From NCBI RefSeq assembly GCF_019511445.1, contig NZ_JAEUAN010000001.1, positions 310,001 through 374,000 on the forward strand: a stretch of 64,000 nt of DNA, given 5' to 3'. The position numbers and the translations under genes were made by a program. The notes beneath the pieces were generated by a model. That model had not been told where the DNA came from, searched no databases, and worked only from the letters and a program-made list of their open reading frames with translations. Positions 1-9,012 of the stretch are shown piece by piece. This stretch comes from Aliirhizobium wenxiniae (lineage in GTDB: Bacteria; Pseudomonadota; Alphaproteobacteria; Rhizobiales; Rhizobiaceae). Numbering within the stretch: position 1 is the first letter of the stretch; every line of letters starts with the position of its first letter.

Positions 1-729
1 CCCGAGCGCCATCCTTACGTCGGCGAACTGGTCTATACCGCGTTTTCCGGCTCGCATCAGGATGCGATCAACAAGGGGATGAAGGCGATCAAGGTCGCCA
101 ACCATCCTGTATGGGAAGTACCCTATCTGCCGATCGACCCGCAGGATGTCGGCCGTTCCTACGAGGCGATCATCCGCATCAATTCGCAGTCGGGCAAGGG
201 CGGCATCGCTTACATCCTGCAGCAGGATTACGGCCTGAACCTGCCGCGCAATCTGCAGGTGGAGTTCCGCGAGGACATCCAGCGGATCACCGACGAGGAG
301 GGCAAGGAGCTGTCTTCCAAGCGCATCCACGAGCGCTTCATGGAACGTTATGTGGAGCAACCCGGCGCGCGGCTGAAATTCGTCGATCACCACACCTATC
401 CGTCCGAGCCTCACCACAAGGGCGTGCGGGTCGTTGCGGCAGAGATCATCGACAATGGCGAGACGAAGCGCATCGAAGGCAAGGGTACCGGTCCGATCGA
501 CGGTTTCATCAATGCGCTGTCGATCTATCTCGGCATCGATCTGTCGGTGAATGATTATTCCGAGCACTCGCTGCAGCACGGATCGAACGCGTCGGCCATC
601 GCCTATGTCGAGATGCAGCATCCGGGCGGAAAACTGTTCGGCGCCGGTATCAACACCAATATCGTCACGGCTTCGCTCGATGCGATCGTTTCGGCGGCGA
701 ACCGGGTGCTGGAGGAGAGGGCGCGCTAA
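1..729 (+). CDS. leuA: 2-isopropylmalate synthase, 3' part (5' end outside window)
   Basis: LeuA condenses acetyl-CoA with 2-oxoisovalerate, the first committed step of leucine synthesis in the cytoplasm. Frame 1 is open from the first base, so the gene starts before the window; 242 residues are visible. The opening residues (PYVGELVYTAFSGSHQDAI) are the end of the catalytic region of the long alpha-IPM synthase type, and the rest matches the C-terminal leucine-binding regulatory domain, ending in a conserved stretch with GAGINTNI near the stop. The regulatory domain is complete, so feedback inhibition by leucine is expected from the family. A strong terminator follows 27 bases after the stop. 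Identification is confident. Confidence 0.95.
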   Translation, partial: PERHPYVGELVYTAFSGSHQDAINKGMKAIKVANHPVWEVPYLPIDPQDVGRSYEAIIRINSQSGKGGIAYILQQDYGLNLPRNLQVEFREDIQRITDEEGKELSSKRIHERFMERYVEQPGARLKFVDHHTYPSEPHHKGVRVVAAEIIDNGETKRIEGKGTGPIDGFINALSIYLGIDLSVNDYSEHSLQHGSNASAIAYVEMQHPGGKLFGAGINTNIVTASLDAIVSAANRVLEERAR

Positions 730-755
730 GCGCCTCTCGTTTCTCATAGATCAAG

Positions 756-788
756 AGGCCGCTGTGGTTTCCCGCAGCGGCCTTTTTG
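756..788 (+). terminator. Rho-independent terminator of leuA
   Basis: A nine-base stem AGGCCGCTG / CAGCGGCCT closes a loop of about ten bases and runs straight into a T tract (CTTTTTG). It lies between leuA and the convergent anti-sigma gene that ends at 806. Confidence 0.85.
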
Positions 789-805
789 TTGAGCTTGAAT
801 TATCG

Positions 806-1660
806 TCAGATCAGGCCGGCGGCCTTGGCGGCGATATCGTCGAGATCGGCAGCCGAAGAGGGAGCGACGATCACATAGGTCGCAAGCGGGGTGCTCCACG
901 AGACGAGGCTGGTGTCGAGGCGGATGTCCTCGATCGGCTTGGTGGTCTCGGGTCTTGCCCTTGAAAATGTCAGAGCCAGAATGTCGCCTTCATTGTCGCC
1001 GGTGGTGCGGCGATAGAAAAGTACGCCGGTCGGCGTATTTTCGGCGGTGACCAGGCGTGCGCCGACAAAAGCGAGTCCGCTATCTCTCAGATCCGGAATA
1101 CGGAAACCCACACCGGTGCCGGTGGTCAGCCATTCAAGAATATCGGCAGGGCTATCTGCGCCTATTTCCACCAGCCGGTTCTGCTGGCGGCTGTAGAGGC
1201 GATAATGAGACACGATGTCATCCAGCCAGTCGCGCTGCTGAAAACCCTGGCTGGTCAATGTTTCCGTCACATGCGTGCCTGTGGGGCGTGCGCCGACCAT
1301 GTATCCCAGACCGCAGCCAAGCAGAAGTGCGAGCGCACAGGCCGAAACAGCCTGCAGGCCTGAAGGGCGAAAGACCCGGCTTCGGCGCGCCGAGCCGGGA
1401 AGGCGGAGTGCCTTGCGGGGCAGGGCCGCATTCTTGATGCTGCGAACGAGATCAAGCGGGACAGGCTCTTTCAGCATATCCTCGAGAAGGAGCCTGCCGG
1501 TCTGGCTGCCGCGTTTCAAATCGTCATGCAGAGCCCGCGCATGCGGATCGTTGACGAGCAGAGATTCGACGTCCTGACGTTCGGTATCGGATACCTGGCC
1601 ATCGACGAACGCCGAAAGACGCCGTTCAAGCGCGGATGGTTCTGAACTCGCCATGATCAT
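806..1660 (-). CDS. Membrane anti-sigma factor
   Basis: This 284-residue protein has an N-terminal cytoplasmic part (residues 10-60, beginning LSAFVDGQVSDTERQDVE) that resembles the sigma-binding domain of RskA/ChrR-type anti-sigma factors, one membrane segment at about residues 103-123, and a periplasmic C-terminal part of about 160 residues. No CxxC zinc motif is visible. Its ATG overlaps the stop of the upstream sigma gene (ATGA at 1657-1660), so the pair is translationally coupled, which is the usual arrangement of an ECF sigma and its inhibitor. A second ATG two codons in (1654) could also be used. The inducing signal cannot be read from the sequence. Confidence 0.8.
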   Translation of the reverse strand: MIMASSEPSALERRLSAFVDGQVSDTERQDVESLLVNDPHARALHDDLKRGSQTGRLLLEDMLKEPVPLDLVRSIKNAALPRKALRLPGSARRSRVFRPSGLQAVSACALALLLGCGLGYMVGARPTGTHVTETLTSQGFQQRDWLDDIVSHYRLYSRQQNRLVEIGADSPADILEWLTTGTGVGFRIPDLRDSGLAFVGARLVTAENTPTGVLFYRRTTGDNEGDILALTFSRARPETTKPIEDIRLDTSLVSWSTPLATYVIVAPSSAADLDDIAAKAAGLI

Positions 1661-2139
1661 GCTCGCCTTTCCGCCAAGCCGGGCGGTTGGGAGGCAAGCG
1701 CAAGGCGTGCGGCGCAGAGACGGGACGAGAGCAGTTCCGGTGTGATGCCGAGGATAGATGCCGCTTCGGAATAATCAAAACCTTCGACATCGACGAGAAG
1801 AAGCGCGCTTGCCAGTCCTTCGTGAATGCCGAGAAATGCCTTGGAGGCGCTGCTTCCGTCGTCCGTTGCCTGGGCGCTCTGCCGGGGATGCGGCTCCTGC
1901 CGGTTGCGCTTGCGGGTTTCTTCGTTCCATCCGATACGGATCTGGTTGAAGACCCAGCTTTCCAGGCGGCATTCACCCTTCCAGTGATGGCTTTTGAGAA
2001 TGACGCGGGCACAGACGTCCCGCACCAGAGTGTCCGTCGCGTTCGTATCCCCGGTCAGCGTCTGGGCGAACCGGCGCAGGCGCGGCAGCAAGGCCACAAG
2101 GTCGCGGCGGATATCGGTAGAAGCTGCTGACGGATTCAT
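1657..2139 (-). CDS. ECF-type RNA polymerase sigma factor
   Basis: About 160 residues with the two-domain layout of ECF sigma factors. Region 2 includes DTLVRDVCARVILKSHHWKG and CRLESWVFNQIRI. Region 4 includes FDYSEAASILGITPELLSSR, a helix-turn-helix. It would direct RNA polymerase to a small regulon and be held inactive by the coupled membrane anti-sigma factor downstream. I place the start at the ATG giving MNPSAAST; an upstream in-frame ATG at 2172 would add 11 residues, and neither has a strong ribosome-binding site. The DNA between 2140 and 2229 should hold its promoter, but I see no clear ECF promoter motif. Confidence 0.8.
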   Translation of the reverse strand: MNPSAASTDIRRDLVALLPRLRRFAQTLTGDTNATDTLVRDVCARVILKSHHWKGECRLESWVFNQIRIGWNEETRKRNRQEPHPRQSAQATDDGSSASKAFLGIHEGLASALLLVDVEGFDYSEAASILGITPELLSSRLCAARLALASQPPGLAERRA

Positions 2140-2229
2140 CAGAGGAATATGGCCTTTTGCTCTCGGTCGCATGAATGCTTGAAAGCACTAACTATGAATC
2201 GAATGTGACGATTCTGCAACAAGCATCTC

Positions 2230-3189
2230 CTAACCTTGCAAAACTCTTGCAGCTTCCTCCACCGAGAACGATGGCTGCGCTTCACCATAAAAGAGTTTCG
2301 TCTCGTCGAGATGGATGCTGTCTCCGCTTTCCGTCAGGGCGTGACGTTCGCAGGTAAGGTTCCAGGCGCCCGGTTTTCCGGACAGGTTGAAGAGATTGTA
2401 GGCGGCGCGGGGTTTGTGACCGCCGGGACCTTGGGACGCCGAGGCAATGCCGACGACAGGCACGGGCTGACCGTGCGTCTTCAGCCAGTAGACAGTGTTG
2501 AGATGGGTATGGCCATGCAAAATGAGCTCGGCGCCACCGGTTGAAATCGCTGCAGCGAAGCGTCGGATGCCGATCATGCGCTTGTGCGAGGAGGCGGCCC
2601 CTTGAATCGGCGGATGATGGATTAGGACGATGCGGAAGAGGCCCTCTTCGCCAGCCTTCTTCAAAAGGTTGACCGTCTCTCTGGCCTGCCGCGGGCTGAA
2701 AAAGCCGGAAGCGGAGAATGGCGGCGTGGCATTGGAGGTGGAGCAGCCGATAATCGCGAGCGGCCCGCGCTGGCGGTATGTCGGGAAAATATGGTCGTCC
2801 TTCGGCCACTCGCCCGGGTCGTCATCGCTTTTGATGAACGGATACCAGGCTGCTACCGATTTATCATGGGCACCCGGCACGTAGGCGTCGTGGTTTCCGG
2901 GGACCACGGTCGTATCGTGCGGATCTCCGATCGTATCCAGCCATTCCCTCGCCAGTCTTGTCTCGATCTTCGTCGCCAGATTGACAAGATCGCCGGTGAT
3001 GAAGAGCTGGTCCGGATGGTGCGTCTTGAGATCGCTCAACAAAAGATCGAGTGTGTTGACGAACAGATGCTTGCGCCGGTTTCGATGCCAGTTGATGAAG
3101 CCGGTGATACGCTTGGACATGAGTTCCCGAATCGACAGTTTCGGAAGCGGTCCCAGATGGATGTCGGAAATATGGGCGAATTTGAACAT
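2230..3189 (-). CDS. Metallophosphoesterase (calcineurin-like, CpdA-type)
   Basis: A 319-residue dinuclear metallophosphoesterase. The five family motifs are all present: DIH at residues 9-11, GD at 66-67, GNHD at 98-101, HH at 191-192 and GHTH at 226-229. Such enzymes cleave phosphodiesters, including cyclic nucleotides in the CpdA group, but the substrate here is not evident. I chose the ATG giving MFKFAHISD because the family motif begins almost at the N-terminus; a start six codons upstream is possible. It is divergent from the Nudix gene at 3255, with only 65 bases between them, so the two may share a promoter region. Confidence 0.85.
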   Translation of the reverse strand: MFKFAHISDIHLGPLPKLSIRELMSKRITGFINWHRNRRKHLFVNTLDLLLSDLKTHHPDQLFITGDLVNLATKIETRLAREWLDTIGDPHDTTVVPGNHDAYVPGAHDKSVAAWYPFIKSDDDPGEWPKDDHIFPTYRQRGPLAIIGCSTSNATPPFSASGFFSPRQARETVNLLKKAGEEGLFRIVLIHHPPIQGAASSHKRMIGIRRFAAAISTGGAELILHGHTHLNTVYWLKTHGQPVPVVGIASASQGPGGHKPRAAYNLFNLSGKPGAWNLTCERHALTESGDSIHLDETKLFYGEAQPSFSVEEAARVLQG

Positions 3190-3254
3190 GGCCCAGACAT
3201 AACGCACGAAACGGAAATTCGTTATGAAATTTACGCGAGCGAAGCGGAGAGTTG

Positions 3255-3743
3255 ATGGGGGCTAAAGGGATAGCTGAGATCGGCACATGGCGGACGCGTA
3301 TCGTCGTGTGGCTGCTGCATCGCTTTTTTCTCGTCTCCCGCGGGATGACGATGGGCGTTCGGGCGGCGTGTTTCAACGATCGAGGCGAGATTTTTCTGGT
3401 GCGCCACACCTATGTTCCGGGCTGGTATATGCCGGGTGGCGGCATGGAACATGGCGAGACGGCGCTGGAGTCGCTGACCAAGGAATTGCGGGAAGAGGGC
3501 AATCTCGTCATGACTGAAACGCCCGAACTTGTGCAGGTCTACTATAACCGGAAGACCAGCAAGCGCGATCACGTGCTGTTTTACCGCGTCACCGTCGAGC
3601 AGACGGCACCGCGGCTGCCGGACCGGGAGATCGCCGAGAGCGGCTTTTTTCCCCTCGACGCATTGCCGGAAGAGATCACCGACGCCACGCTCCGCCGCTT
3701 GAAAGAGCTGAGCGGAGATGGGGCGCGGTCGGATTACTGGTAG
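3255..3743 (+). CDS. Nudix hydrolase with a variant Nudix box
   Basis: 162 residues of Nudix fold. The box GGMEHGETALESLTKELREE (about residues 59-78) fits GX5EX7REUXEEXGU except that the first Arg is Lys and the late Gly is Asn. The Glu residues that hold the divalent metal are kept, so hydrolysis of a nucleoside diphosphate derivative remains plausible; substrate unknown. The ATG at 3255 is preceded by GGAGAG with a short gap; the TTG directly before it is less likely. The stop directly abuts the stop of the convergent gene at 3744. Confidence 0.8.
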   Translation: MGAKGIAEIGTWRTRIVVWLLHRFFLVSRGMTMGVRAACFNDRGEIFLVRHTYVPGWYMPGGGMEHGETALESLTKELREEGNLVMTETPELVQVYYNRKTSKRDHVLFYRVTVEQTAPRLPDREIAESGFFPLDALPEEITDATLRRLKELSGDGARSDYW

Positions 3744-4727
3744 CTACTCGCCCAGCCCTTCGCGCCCATGCGCCGCGTCGAGGTCAAGTGCCGGGCCAAC
3801 CGGGATGATGCCGGTCGGATTGATCGTCTTGTGACTGCCGTAATAGTGGCCCTTGATGTGGAACATGTTGCAGGTCTCGGCCACACCCGGCTGCTGATAA
3901 AGATCCCTCAAATATCCGGACAGGTTCGGATAATCGGCGATGCGGCGAATGTTGCACTTGAAGTGGCCGACATAGACCGGATCGAAGCGGAAAAGCGTGG
4001 TGAACAGGCGCCAGTCGGCTTCCGTAATGCTATTGCCGAAGAGATAGCGGCTTGTTTCCAGTCGCTGGTCCAGCATGTCGAGCGTCTCGAACAGGGCGGT
4101 GACGGCTTCTTCATACGCATCCTGCGTGGTGGCGAAGCCTGCCTTGTAGACGCCGTTATTGACCCTGTCGTAGACGATGGCGTTGAGTGCGTCGATCTCC
4201 TGCCGCAAGTCGGCGGGATGGAAATCGAGGCTGGAGCCGGTCAGGTCGTCAAAGGCGCTGTTCATCATGCGGATGATTTCGGCGCTTTCATTCGAGACGA
4301 TGGTGTTTTGCTGCTTGTCCCATAGGACCGGCACCGTTACGCGGCCTGAATAATGCGGATCGGCCTTCAGATAGACCTGATAGAGATAATCTGAGCCGAA
4401 AAGACCATCGCCGGTCGCGCCGTCACGTTTTTTGAATTCCCAGCCGTTTTCCAGCATCAGGTGATCGACCACCGAGACGGAGATAAGGTCTTCCAGCTTC
4501 TTCAGCTTGCGGAAGATCAGCGTGCGGTGTGCCCAGGGGCAGGCGAGTGAAACATAAAGATGATAACGCCCGGCTTCGGCCTTGAAGCCGCCTTTACCGG
4601 ATGGGCCGGCTGCGCCATCCGCGGTGACCCAGTTGCGGAACTGCGATTGCGAGCGCTCGAAACGCCCCTTGGTTGCCTTCGTATCGTACCAGACATCCTG
4701 CCACTTGCCGTCAACGAGCCTGCCCAT
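3744..4727 (-). CDS. Glutathionyl-hydroquinone reductase (GST Xi/omega-like)
   Basis: 327 residues of the YqjG/ECM4 group, which use glutathione to reduce glutathionyl-hydroquinones in the cytoplasm. The catalytic Cys lies in ACPWAHR (Cys63), inside a thioredoxin-like domain, and is followed by the all-alpha GST C-terminal domain. Length and order fit the family. The start is the ATG giving MGRLVDGKW, which has AGGAGAG eight bases upstream; the frame is open further upstream but has no better site. The gene stands alone, convergent with the Nudix gene. Confidence 0.88.
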   Translation of the reverse strand: MGRLVDGKWQDVWYDTKATKGRFERSQSQFRNWVTADGAAGPSGKGGFKAEAGRYHLYVSLACPWAHRTLIFRKLKKLEDLISVSVVDHLMLENGWEFKKRDGATGDGLFGSDYLYQVYLKADPHYSGRVTVPVLWDKQQNTIVSNESAEIIRMMNSAFDDLTGSSLDFHPADLRQEIDALNAIVYDRVNNGVYKAGFATTQDAYEEAVTALFETLDMLDQRLETSRYLFGNSITEADWRLFTTLFRFDPVYVGHFKCNIRRIADYPNLSGYLRDLYQQPGVAETCNMFHIKGHYYGSHKTINPTGIIPVGPALDLDAAHGREGLGE

Positions 4728-4986
4728 GGTGCTCTCCTTTTTGTTTCCCGGATAGATACGGCAAGGGTTTGAGATTACGAGACGCAATTTTTCGAACAGT
4801 GCGTTTTTGCATTGGACGGGTGAAAAAAATCCTGCTAGTTGGCTTTTCACATTTTTGTGGGATACCTCAATTACATGACCGAAGCACGGGCACTGCGACG
4901 ACGCTGAAGATCGACCACGACGCCAGACGAGGCGTCATCGACTTCGCATGTCCTGTCCGCTCTTTATCTACGGCTTCGGTTATCCC

Positions 4987-5529
4987 ATGTCCTCATCTGC
5001 CTCTCTGCATCTTGTCGCCACAAAATCCCTGGCAAAGCACGAACTCGTCTATCTGACCGAAGACGCATCGCATGATGCGGCGATCGAGCTGATCAACGAA
5101 GAAGCGTTCGGCCCCGGTCGACATGTGCGGGCCGCCGCCCGGATCCGCGAGCAGGGGCCTCACGACCGGTCACTTTCCTTCATCTGCGCCGACGATGGCG
5201 AAACGATCGCTTCGGTGCGGATGACGCCGGTGCTCGCCGGAACGGTCAAAGCGCATATGCTCGGGCCGCTTGCGGTGCGGCCTACACATAAGAATATGGG
5301 CATCGGCAGGGAACTGGTGCGGATCGCGATCGAGGCTGCAAAGCGCAAGGGATCGGAGGGCGTGATCCTGATCGGAGACCCGCCTTACTACATGCCGCTC
5401 GGTTTCGAGAAGGTCGCCTATGATGCGCTGAAGTTTCCCGGTCCGGTCGATCCGGCGCGGGTACTCATCGTTCCGCTGGCGAACGACGTGCATCCACGCC
5501 TCAATGGCGACATCGGCTGGCGCAAATAA
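4987..5529 (+). CDS. GNAT family N-acetyltransferase (YhbS-like)
   Basis: 180 residues. The acetyl-CoA pyrophosphate loop is seen as HKNMGIGRELVRIAIEAA, followed by VILIGDPPYYMPLGFEK, a combination typical of the YhbS group of GNAT enzymes (COG3153). The substrate is unknown. I use the ATG giving MSSSASLHL; an in-frame ATG 13 codons upstream (4948) cannot be excluded. It is in the same direction as the MFS gene 71 bases downstream and could be cotranscribed with it. Confidence 0.8.
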   Translation: MSSSASLHLVATKSLAKHELVYLTEDASHDAAIELINEEAFGPGRHVRAAARIREQGPHDRSLSFICADDGETIASVRMTPVLAGTVKAHMLGPLAVRPTHKNMGIGRELVRIAIEAAKRKGSEGVILIGDPPYYMPLGFEKVAYDALKFPGPVDPARVLIVPLANDVHPRLNGDIGWRK

Positions 5530-5600
5530 CACAAATCAATTATGCCTCGGATGAAGCCGACAAAATGGGGTGTCGGTGGCCTCATAAAGAAGGCATTGGG

Positions 5601-6914
5601 ATGAGATCAATTACGGTGGATGAGGCGCTCGACCGCGCCGGCGCAGGACGATATCAGCGACGATTGATCGGGATATTCGGTCTTGTCTGGGCGGCGGATG
5701 CGATGCAGGTTCTGGCCGTCGGGTTCACCGCGGCATCAATTGCCGCCACGTTCGGACTGACTATTCCCGAGGCGCTGCAAACCGGCAGCCTGTTCTTTCT
5801 CGGCATGCTTGTCGGCGCCATGGCGTTCGGCAGGCTGGCTGACAGGATCGGCCGACGCACGGTGCTGATCATCACGGTTTTCTGTGATGCTCTCTTCGGT
5901 CTTCTTTCGGCATTCGCGCCGGATTTTACCATTCTGCTCATCCTGCGCTTCCTGACCGGCATGGCCGTCGGCGGCACGCTGCCGGTCGATTATGCGATGA
6001 TGTCTGAATTTCTGCCGGCGAAAAATCGCGGGCGCTGGCTGGTGGCGCTGGAAGGTTTCTGGGCCATTGGTACGCTGATCGTGGCGCTGACCGCCTGGGC
6101 TGCTAGCCTTGCGGGCATGCAGGATGCCTGGCGGCTGATTTTCGTGGTGACGGCGCTGCCGGCGCTGGTGGGGATCGGATTGCGGGTCCTCATTCCCGAA
6201 TCGCCCATCTATATGTTGCGCACGGGGCGCAACGAGGAAGCGCGGCAGGTGCTCGACCGGATCATGACGGTCAATACTGGCCGGGGGCTTTCCGACGACG
6301 AAGAGATCGCGCCACCGCCATCCGTCCCGCGCGAGGGGATCTTTGCCCCGGCTCTGCGCCGCACCAGTGCGATCATCCTTTCCATCTGGTTTCTCGTCTC
6401 GGTTTCCTATTACGGGATCTTCACCTGGATGCCGGCGAAACTTGCCAGCGAAGGATTCGGCTTCGTGCGTGGTTACGGCTTTCTTGTTCTGGTGGCGCTG
6501 GCGCAGCTTCCGGGCTATGCGCTTGCGGCCTATGGTGTGGAGCGCTGGGGGCGCAAGCCGACGCTGACCGGTTTCTGCATCCTGTCGGCCGCCGGATGCC
6601 TGCTGTTCGTCCTCGCCTCCGGTCCGGTCCTGATCGGTTCGTCGCTTCTTCTCATGAGCTTTGCGCTGCTCGGCACATGGGGCGCGCTTTACGCCTATAC
6701 GCCCGAGCTTTTCCCGACCCGTTCAAGGGCGACCGGCATGGGGGCTGCGGGCGCGATGGCAAGGCTCGGCGGGCTGCTCGCCCCTTCGGCAATGGTCTAT
6801 GTGGTCAGCCATGGATTTGGTCTGACGGTCGGCATTTTTGCCGCCCTTCTGGCGCTCGCGGCCGTGGCATCGCTGATGATCCGGCTCGAAACCAGGGACG
6901 TCTCGCTTTCCTGA
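5601..6914 (+). CDS. MFS transporter (sugar/aromatic acid:H+ symporter type)
   Basis: 437 residues with about twelve hydrophobic segments. The MFS loop motif GRLADRIGRR is in the loop between segments 2 and 3 and a second copy, ERWGRKP, follows the central loop, which is the pattern of the SV2/NiaP-like symporters. The direction would be proton-driven uptake of a small organic substrate that I cannot name. The start is the ATG giving MRSITVDEA, with GAAGG upstream; the frame is open 12 codons further. The conserved PESP motif (IPESPIYML) supports the subfamily. Confidence 0.85.
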   Translation: MRSITVDEALDRAGAGRYQRRLIGIFGLVWAADAMQVLAVGFTAASIAATFGLTIPEALQTGSLFFLGMLVGAMAFGRLADRIGRRTVLIITVFCDALFGLLSAFAPDFTILLILRFLTGMAVGGTLPVDYAMMSEFLPAKNRGRWLVALEGFWAIGTLIVALTAWAASLAGMQDAWRLIFVVTALPALVGIGLRVLIPESPIYMLRTGRNEEARQVLDRIMTVNTGRGLSDDEEIAPPPSVPREGIFAPALRRTSAIILSIWFLVSVSYYGIFTWMPAKLASEGFGFVRGYGFLVLVALAQLPGYALAAYGVERWGRKPTLTGFCILSAAGCLLFVLASGPVLIGSSLLLMSFALLGTWGALYAYTPELFPTRSRATGMGAAGAMARLGGLLAPSAMVYVVSHGFGLTVGIFAALLALAAVASLMIRLETRDVSLS

Positions 6915-6920
6915 GATAAC

Positions 6921-6944
6921 AGGCACCGCTTCCGGGCGGTGCCT
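6921..6944. terminator. Hairpin between convergent MFS and MBL genes
   Basis: Perfect stem AGGCACCGC / GCGGTGCCT with a six-base loop, lying in the 39-base gap between two convergent genes. There is no clear T run on either side, so it may act weakly or as a transcript end stabiliser. Confidence 0.5.
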
Positions 6945-6953
6945 GAAACCAGT

Positions 6954-7928
6954 TCAGTAGTTGGCGCTGTAGAGCAGCGGCACCCAATCATAATTTGTCT
7001 CGTCGCGGCGGACATGGCCAATGCCGGGGAAGGCGTGATGAGCGCCTGCGACCAGATATTTGCGGTCGGCGGCTTCGGCAAAGGCGACGGCACGGGTGGC
7101 GGCCGCCTGTTTCTGGTCGACGTCGAACTCGACGGTGACCTCCGGCCGGTCGTATTGCAGCACGTCACCATGGGCGATATCGCCCCAGAAGACGATCGTC
7201 TCTCCCTTGCTTTCGACAATGATGGCGCTGTGTCCGGGCGTGTGGCCGGCGCGCAGGACCGATGCAAAGCCGGGGATCGGGGCGGCGTTGTCGCCAAAGG
7301 TCTTGAACCTGCCTGCCGCGATGTAAGGCCCGACCGCCGCTTCGGCCTGCGCAATCTGAGGCCCGAGCCCGGCATCGGCCTTTGCCTTGGCATCCGCCTT
7401 CAGCCAGAACCGTTCCTCTCGTTCGTTGACGTGGAGCATCGCGTTTTCAAAGACCGGCTTGCCATTGATCGACAAGCCGCCTGAATGATCGGCATGGATA
7501 TGGGTGAGGATTACGTCGTCGATCTCGCTTGCCCTGTAGCCGGCGGCCTCGATATTGCTGACCAGCTTGCCAAGCGATGGGCCCATCAGGTTGCCGGTGC
7601 CGGCATCGATCAGGACCAGCCGCTCGCCGGTATTGACGAGGAAAGCATTGACCGACGTTTCCGTCGGGTTCTTCTGGAAATAGCCGGCGAGATAGGTCTC
7701 GGCATCCTTTTCCTCGATGCCTTCGTAGATTTTGGCCATGGGCAGCGCCACGGTGCCATCGGAGAGCGCTGTGATTTCGTAGTTCCCGAGTTTCAGGCGG
7801 TAGTAACCGGCGGCCTGCCTGCCGATGATCGGTGCCTTGGCGAGAACGGTCGATGGGAGCAGGGAAAGGGTTCCGGCGGCAAGCGCAAGGCCGGTGGTGG
7901 ATTTCAAAAGATTGCGGCGGGTCTGCAT
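6954..7928 (-). CDS. Tat-exported metallo-beta-lactamase-fold hydrolase
   Basis: 324 residues. The N-terminus MQTRRNLLKS followed by a hydrophobic stretch and TVLAKA is a twin-arginine signal peptide, so the enzyme should be folded before export to the periplasm. The MBL metal motif HIHADH is at residues 143-148, and GHTPGHS follows later; both are expected for a dinuclear zinc hydrolase. The substrate is unknown; lactonase, sulfatase and lactamase-like activities all occur in the fold. The ATG chosen gives the Tat motif directly. It is divergent from a LysR gene 93 bases away, the classical layout of a LysR-controlled target. Confidence 0.82.
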   Translation of the reverse strand: MQTRRNLLKSTTGLALAAGTLSLLPSTVLAKAPIIGRQAAGYYRLKLGNYEITALSDGTVALPMAKIYEGIEEKDAETYLAGYFQKNPTETSVNAFLVNTGERLVLIDAGTGNLMGPSLGKLVSNIEAAGYRASEIDDVILTHIHADHSGGLSINGKPVFENAMLHVNEREERFWLKADAKAKADAGLGPQIAQAEAAVGPYIAAGRFKTFGDNAAPIPGFASVLRAGHTPGHSAIIVESKGETIVFWGDIAHGDVLQYDRPEVTVEFDVDQKQAAATRAVAFAEAADRKYLVAGAHHAFPGIGHVRRDETNYDWVPLLYSANY

Positions 7929-8021
7929 GAGGCGCTCCAGGGAGAGGTTGAGATTGCGGTCTTGAACTGACCTGGAGAGCACGTATGTATCCTAGCATCA
8001 GCAAACAAATCGATGCGGCTC

Positions 8022-9008
8022 ATGACTACTATCGATCATTTCAATCTTCGCTCCTTCGACCTCAACCTGCTGGTCGCCTTCGACGCACTCATTTCCGAAG
8101 GCAGTGTCACCAAGGCGGCGAAGCGGCTGAAGATCCAGCAGCCGGCGATGAGCCATTCGCTCTCGACCCTGAGGGTGCTGCTGCAGGACGAGCTTTTCAT
8201 CCGGGTGGGGCAGGTGATGCAGCCGACCGCCAAGGCACGCAGCCTCGCGGTTCCGGTACGCAAGGCTCTGAAACAGGCGCAGCTGGCATTGACCGGCGGT
8301 GATATCTTCGATCCGGCAACCGAAGAGCGGACCTTTCGCATCGCCATGTCGCCGGAGGTGGAATTGCTGCTCATCCCCGACCTGACGGCGCGGCTGAGGC
8401 TTCTGGCGCCGGGCATCCGGCTTCTGGCACGGGTATTTCCCTATGAAGCCATGGATCCGTCTTTGGATGACGGCAGTATCGATGTCGCGGTCGGCTGTAC
8501 ACATACGCAGACGAGCCGCAAATCGTTCGAAACGCTTTACCGGACCGAGTTTGCCTGCTGCTATAATCCCGACCTTCTGGATTTTTCCGGTTCTGTCGGG
8601 CTTGAGGCCTATCTTGCTGCCGAGCATGCAACCATCTCGCAGAACGAGACGCTGCAGGGCTGTATCAAGGAGGCGCTGGAGATTGCCGGTATCGAGCTCA
8701 ATGTCGTGACGGCAGCACCCGGTTACATGTCGGTCCTGTCGGCGGCAAAGGGCAGCCCTTTGATTGCGACGGTGCCGAGCAGGATTGCCGAGCGTTATGC
8801 GCCTCTGCTTGGCCTGAAGGTCAGTCCGCTGCCGGTGTCGCTGACCTTTCCGCCGGTCAACATGGTCTGGGCAAACCATGCCGATGGCGACCCAGCGAAC
8901 GCGTGGCTGCGCCGGCAGATCCGGGAGAGCTTTTCGTCCAGTGGCATTTCCGGCGAGACCAAGGTTTTCGCATCGCCCGTCTCCGAGCCGGATATGGAGC
9001 CTGCGTGA
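8022..9008 (+). CDS. LysR-family transcriptional regulator
   Basis: 328 residues with an N-terminal winged helix-turn-helix (about residues 7-65; GSVTKAAKRLKIQQPAMSHS) followed by a periplasmic-binding-protein-like effector domain. It is divergent from the Tat-exported MBL hydrolase at 7928, which is its most likely target. The 93-base gap contains an inverted repeat CTCCAGG (7935-7941) / CCTGGAG (7971-7977), whose left arm overlaps the likely ribosome-binding site of the MBL gene. Start: ATG giving MTTIDHFNLRS; an ATG three codons upstream also exists. Confidence 0.85.
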   Translation: MTTIDHFNLRSFDLNLLVAFDALISEGSVTKAAKRLKIQQPAMSHSLSTLRVLLQDELFIRVGQVMQPTAKARSLAVPVRKALKQAQLALTGGDIFDPATEERTFRIAMSPEVELLLIPDLTARLRLLAPGIRLLARVFPYEAMDPSLDDGSIDVAVGCTHTQTSRKSFETLYRTEFACCYNPDLLDFSGSVGLEAYLAAEHATISQNETLQGCIKEALEIAGIELNVVTAAPGYMSVLSAAKGSPLIATVPSRIAERYAPLLGLKVSPLPVSLTFPPVNMVWANHADGDPANAWLRRQIRESFSSSGISGETKVFASPVSEPDMEPA

Positions 9009-9012
9009 CCGG

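Noticed and set aside
7935..7977. Inverted repeat CTCCAGG / CCTGGAG between the MBL and LysR genes as a LysR operator
   Set aside because: Its left arm is the MBL gene's own ribosome-binding site and the spacing of 29 bases is unlike the T-N11-A site; kept only as a remark under the LysR gene.
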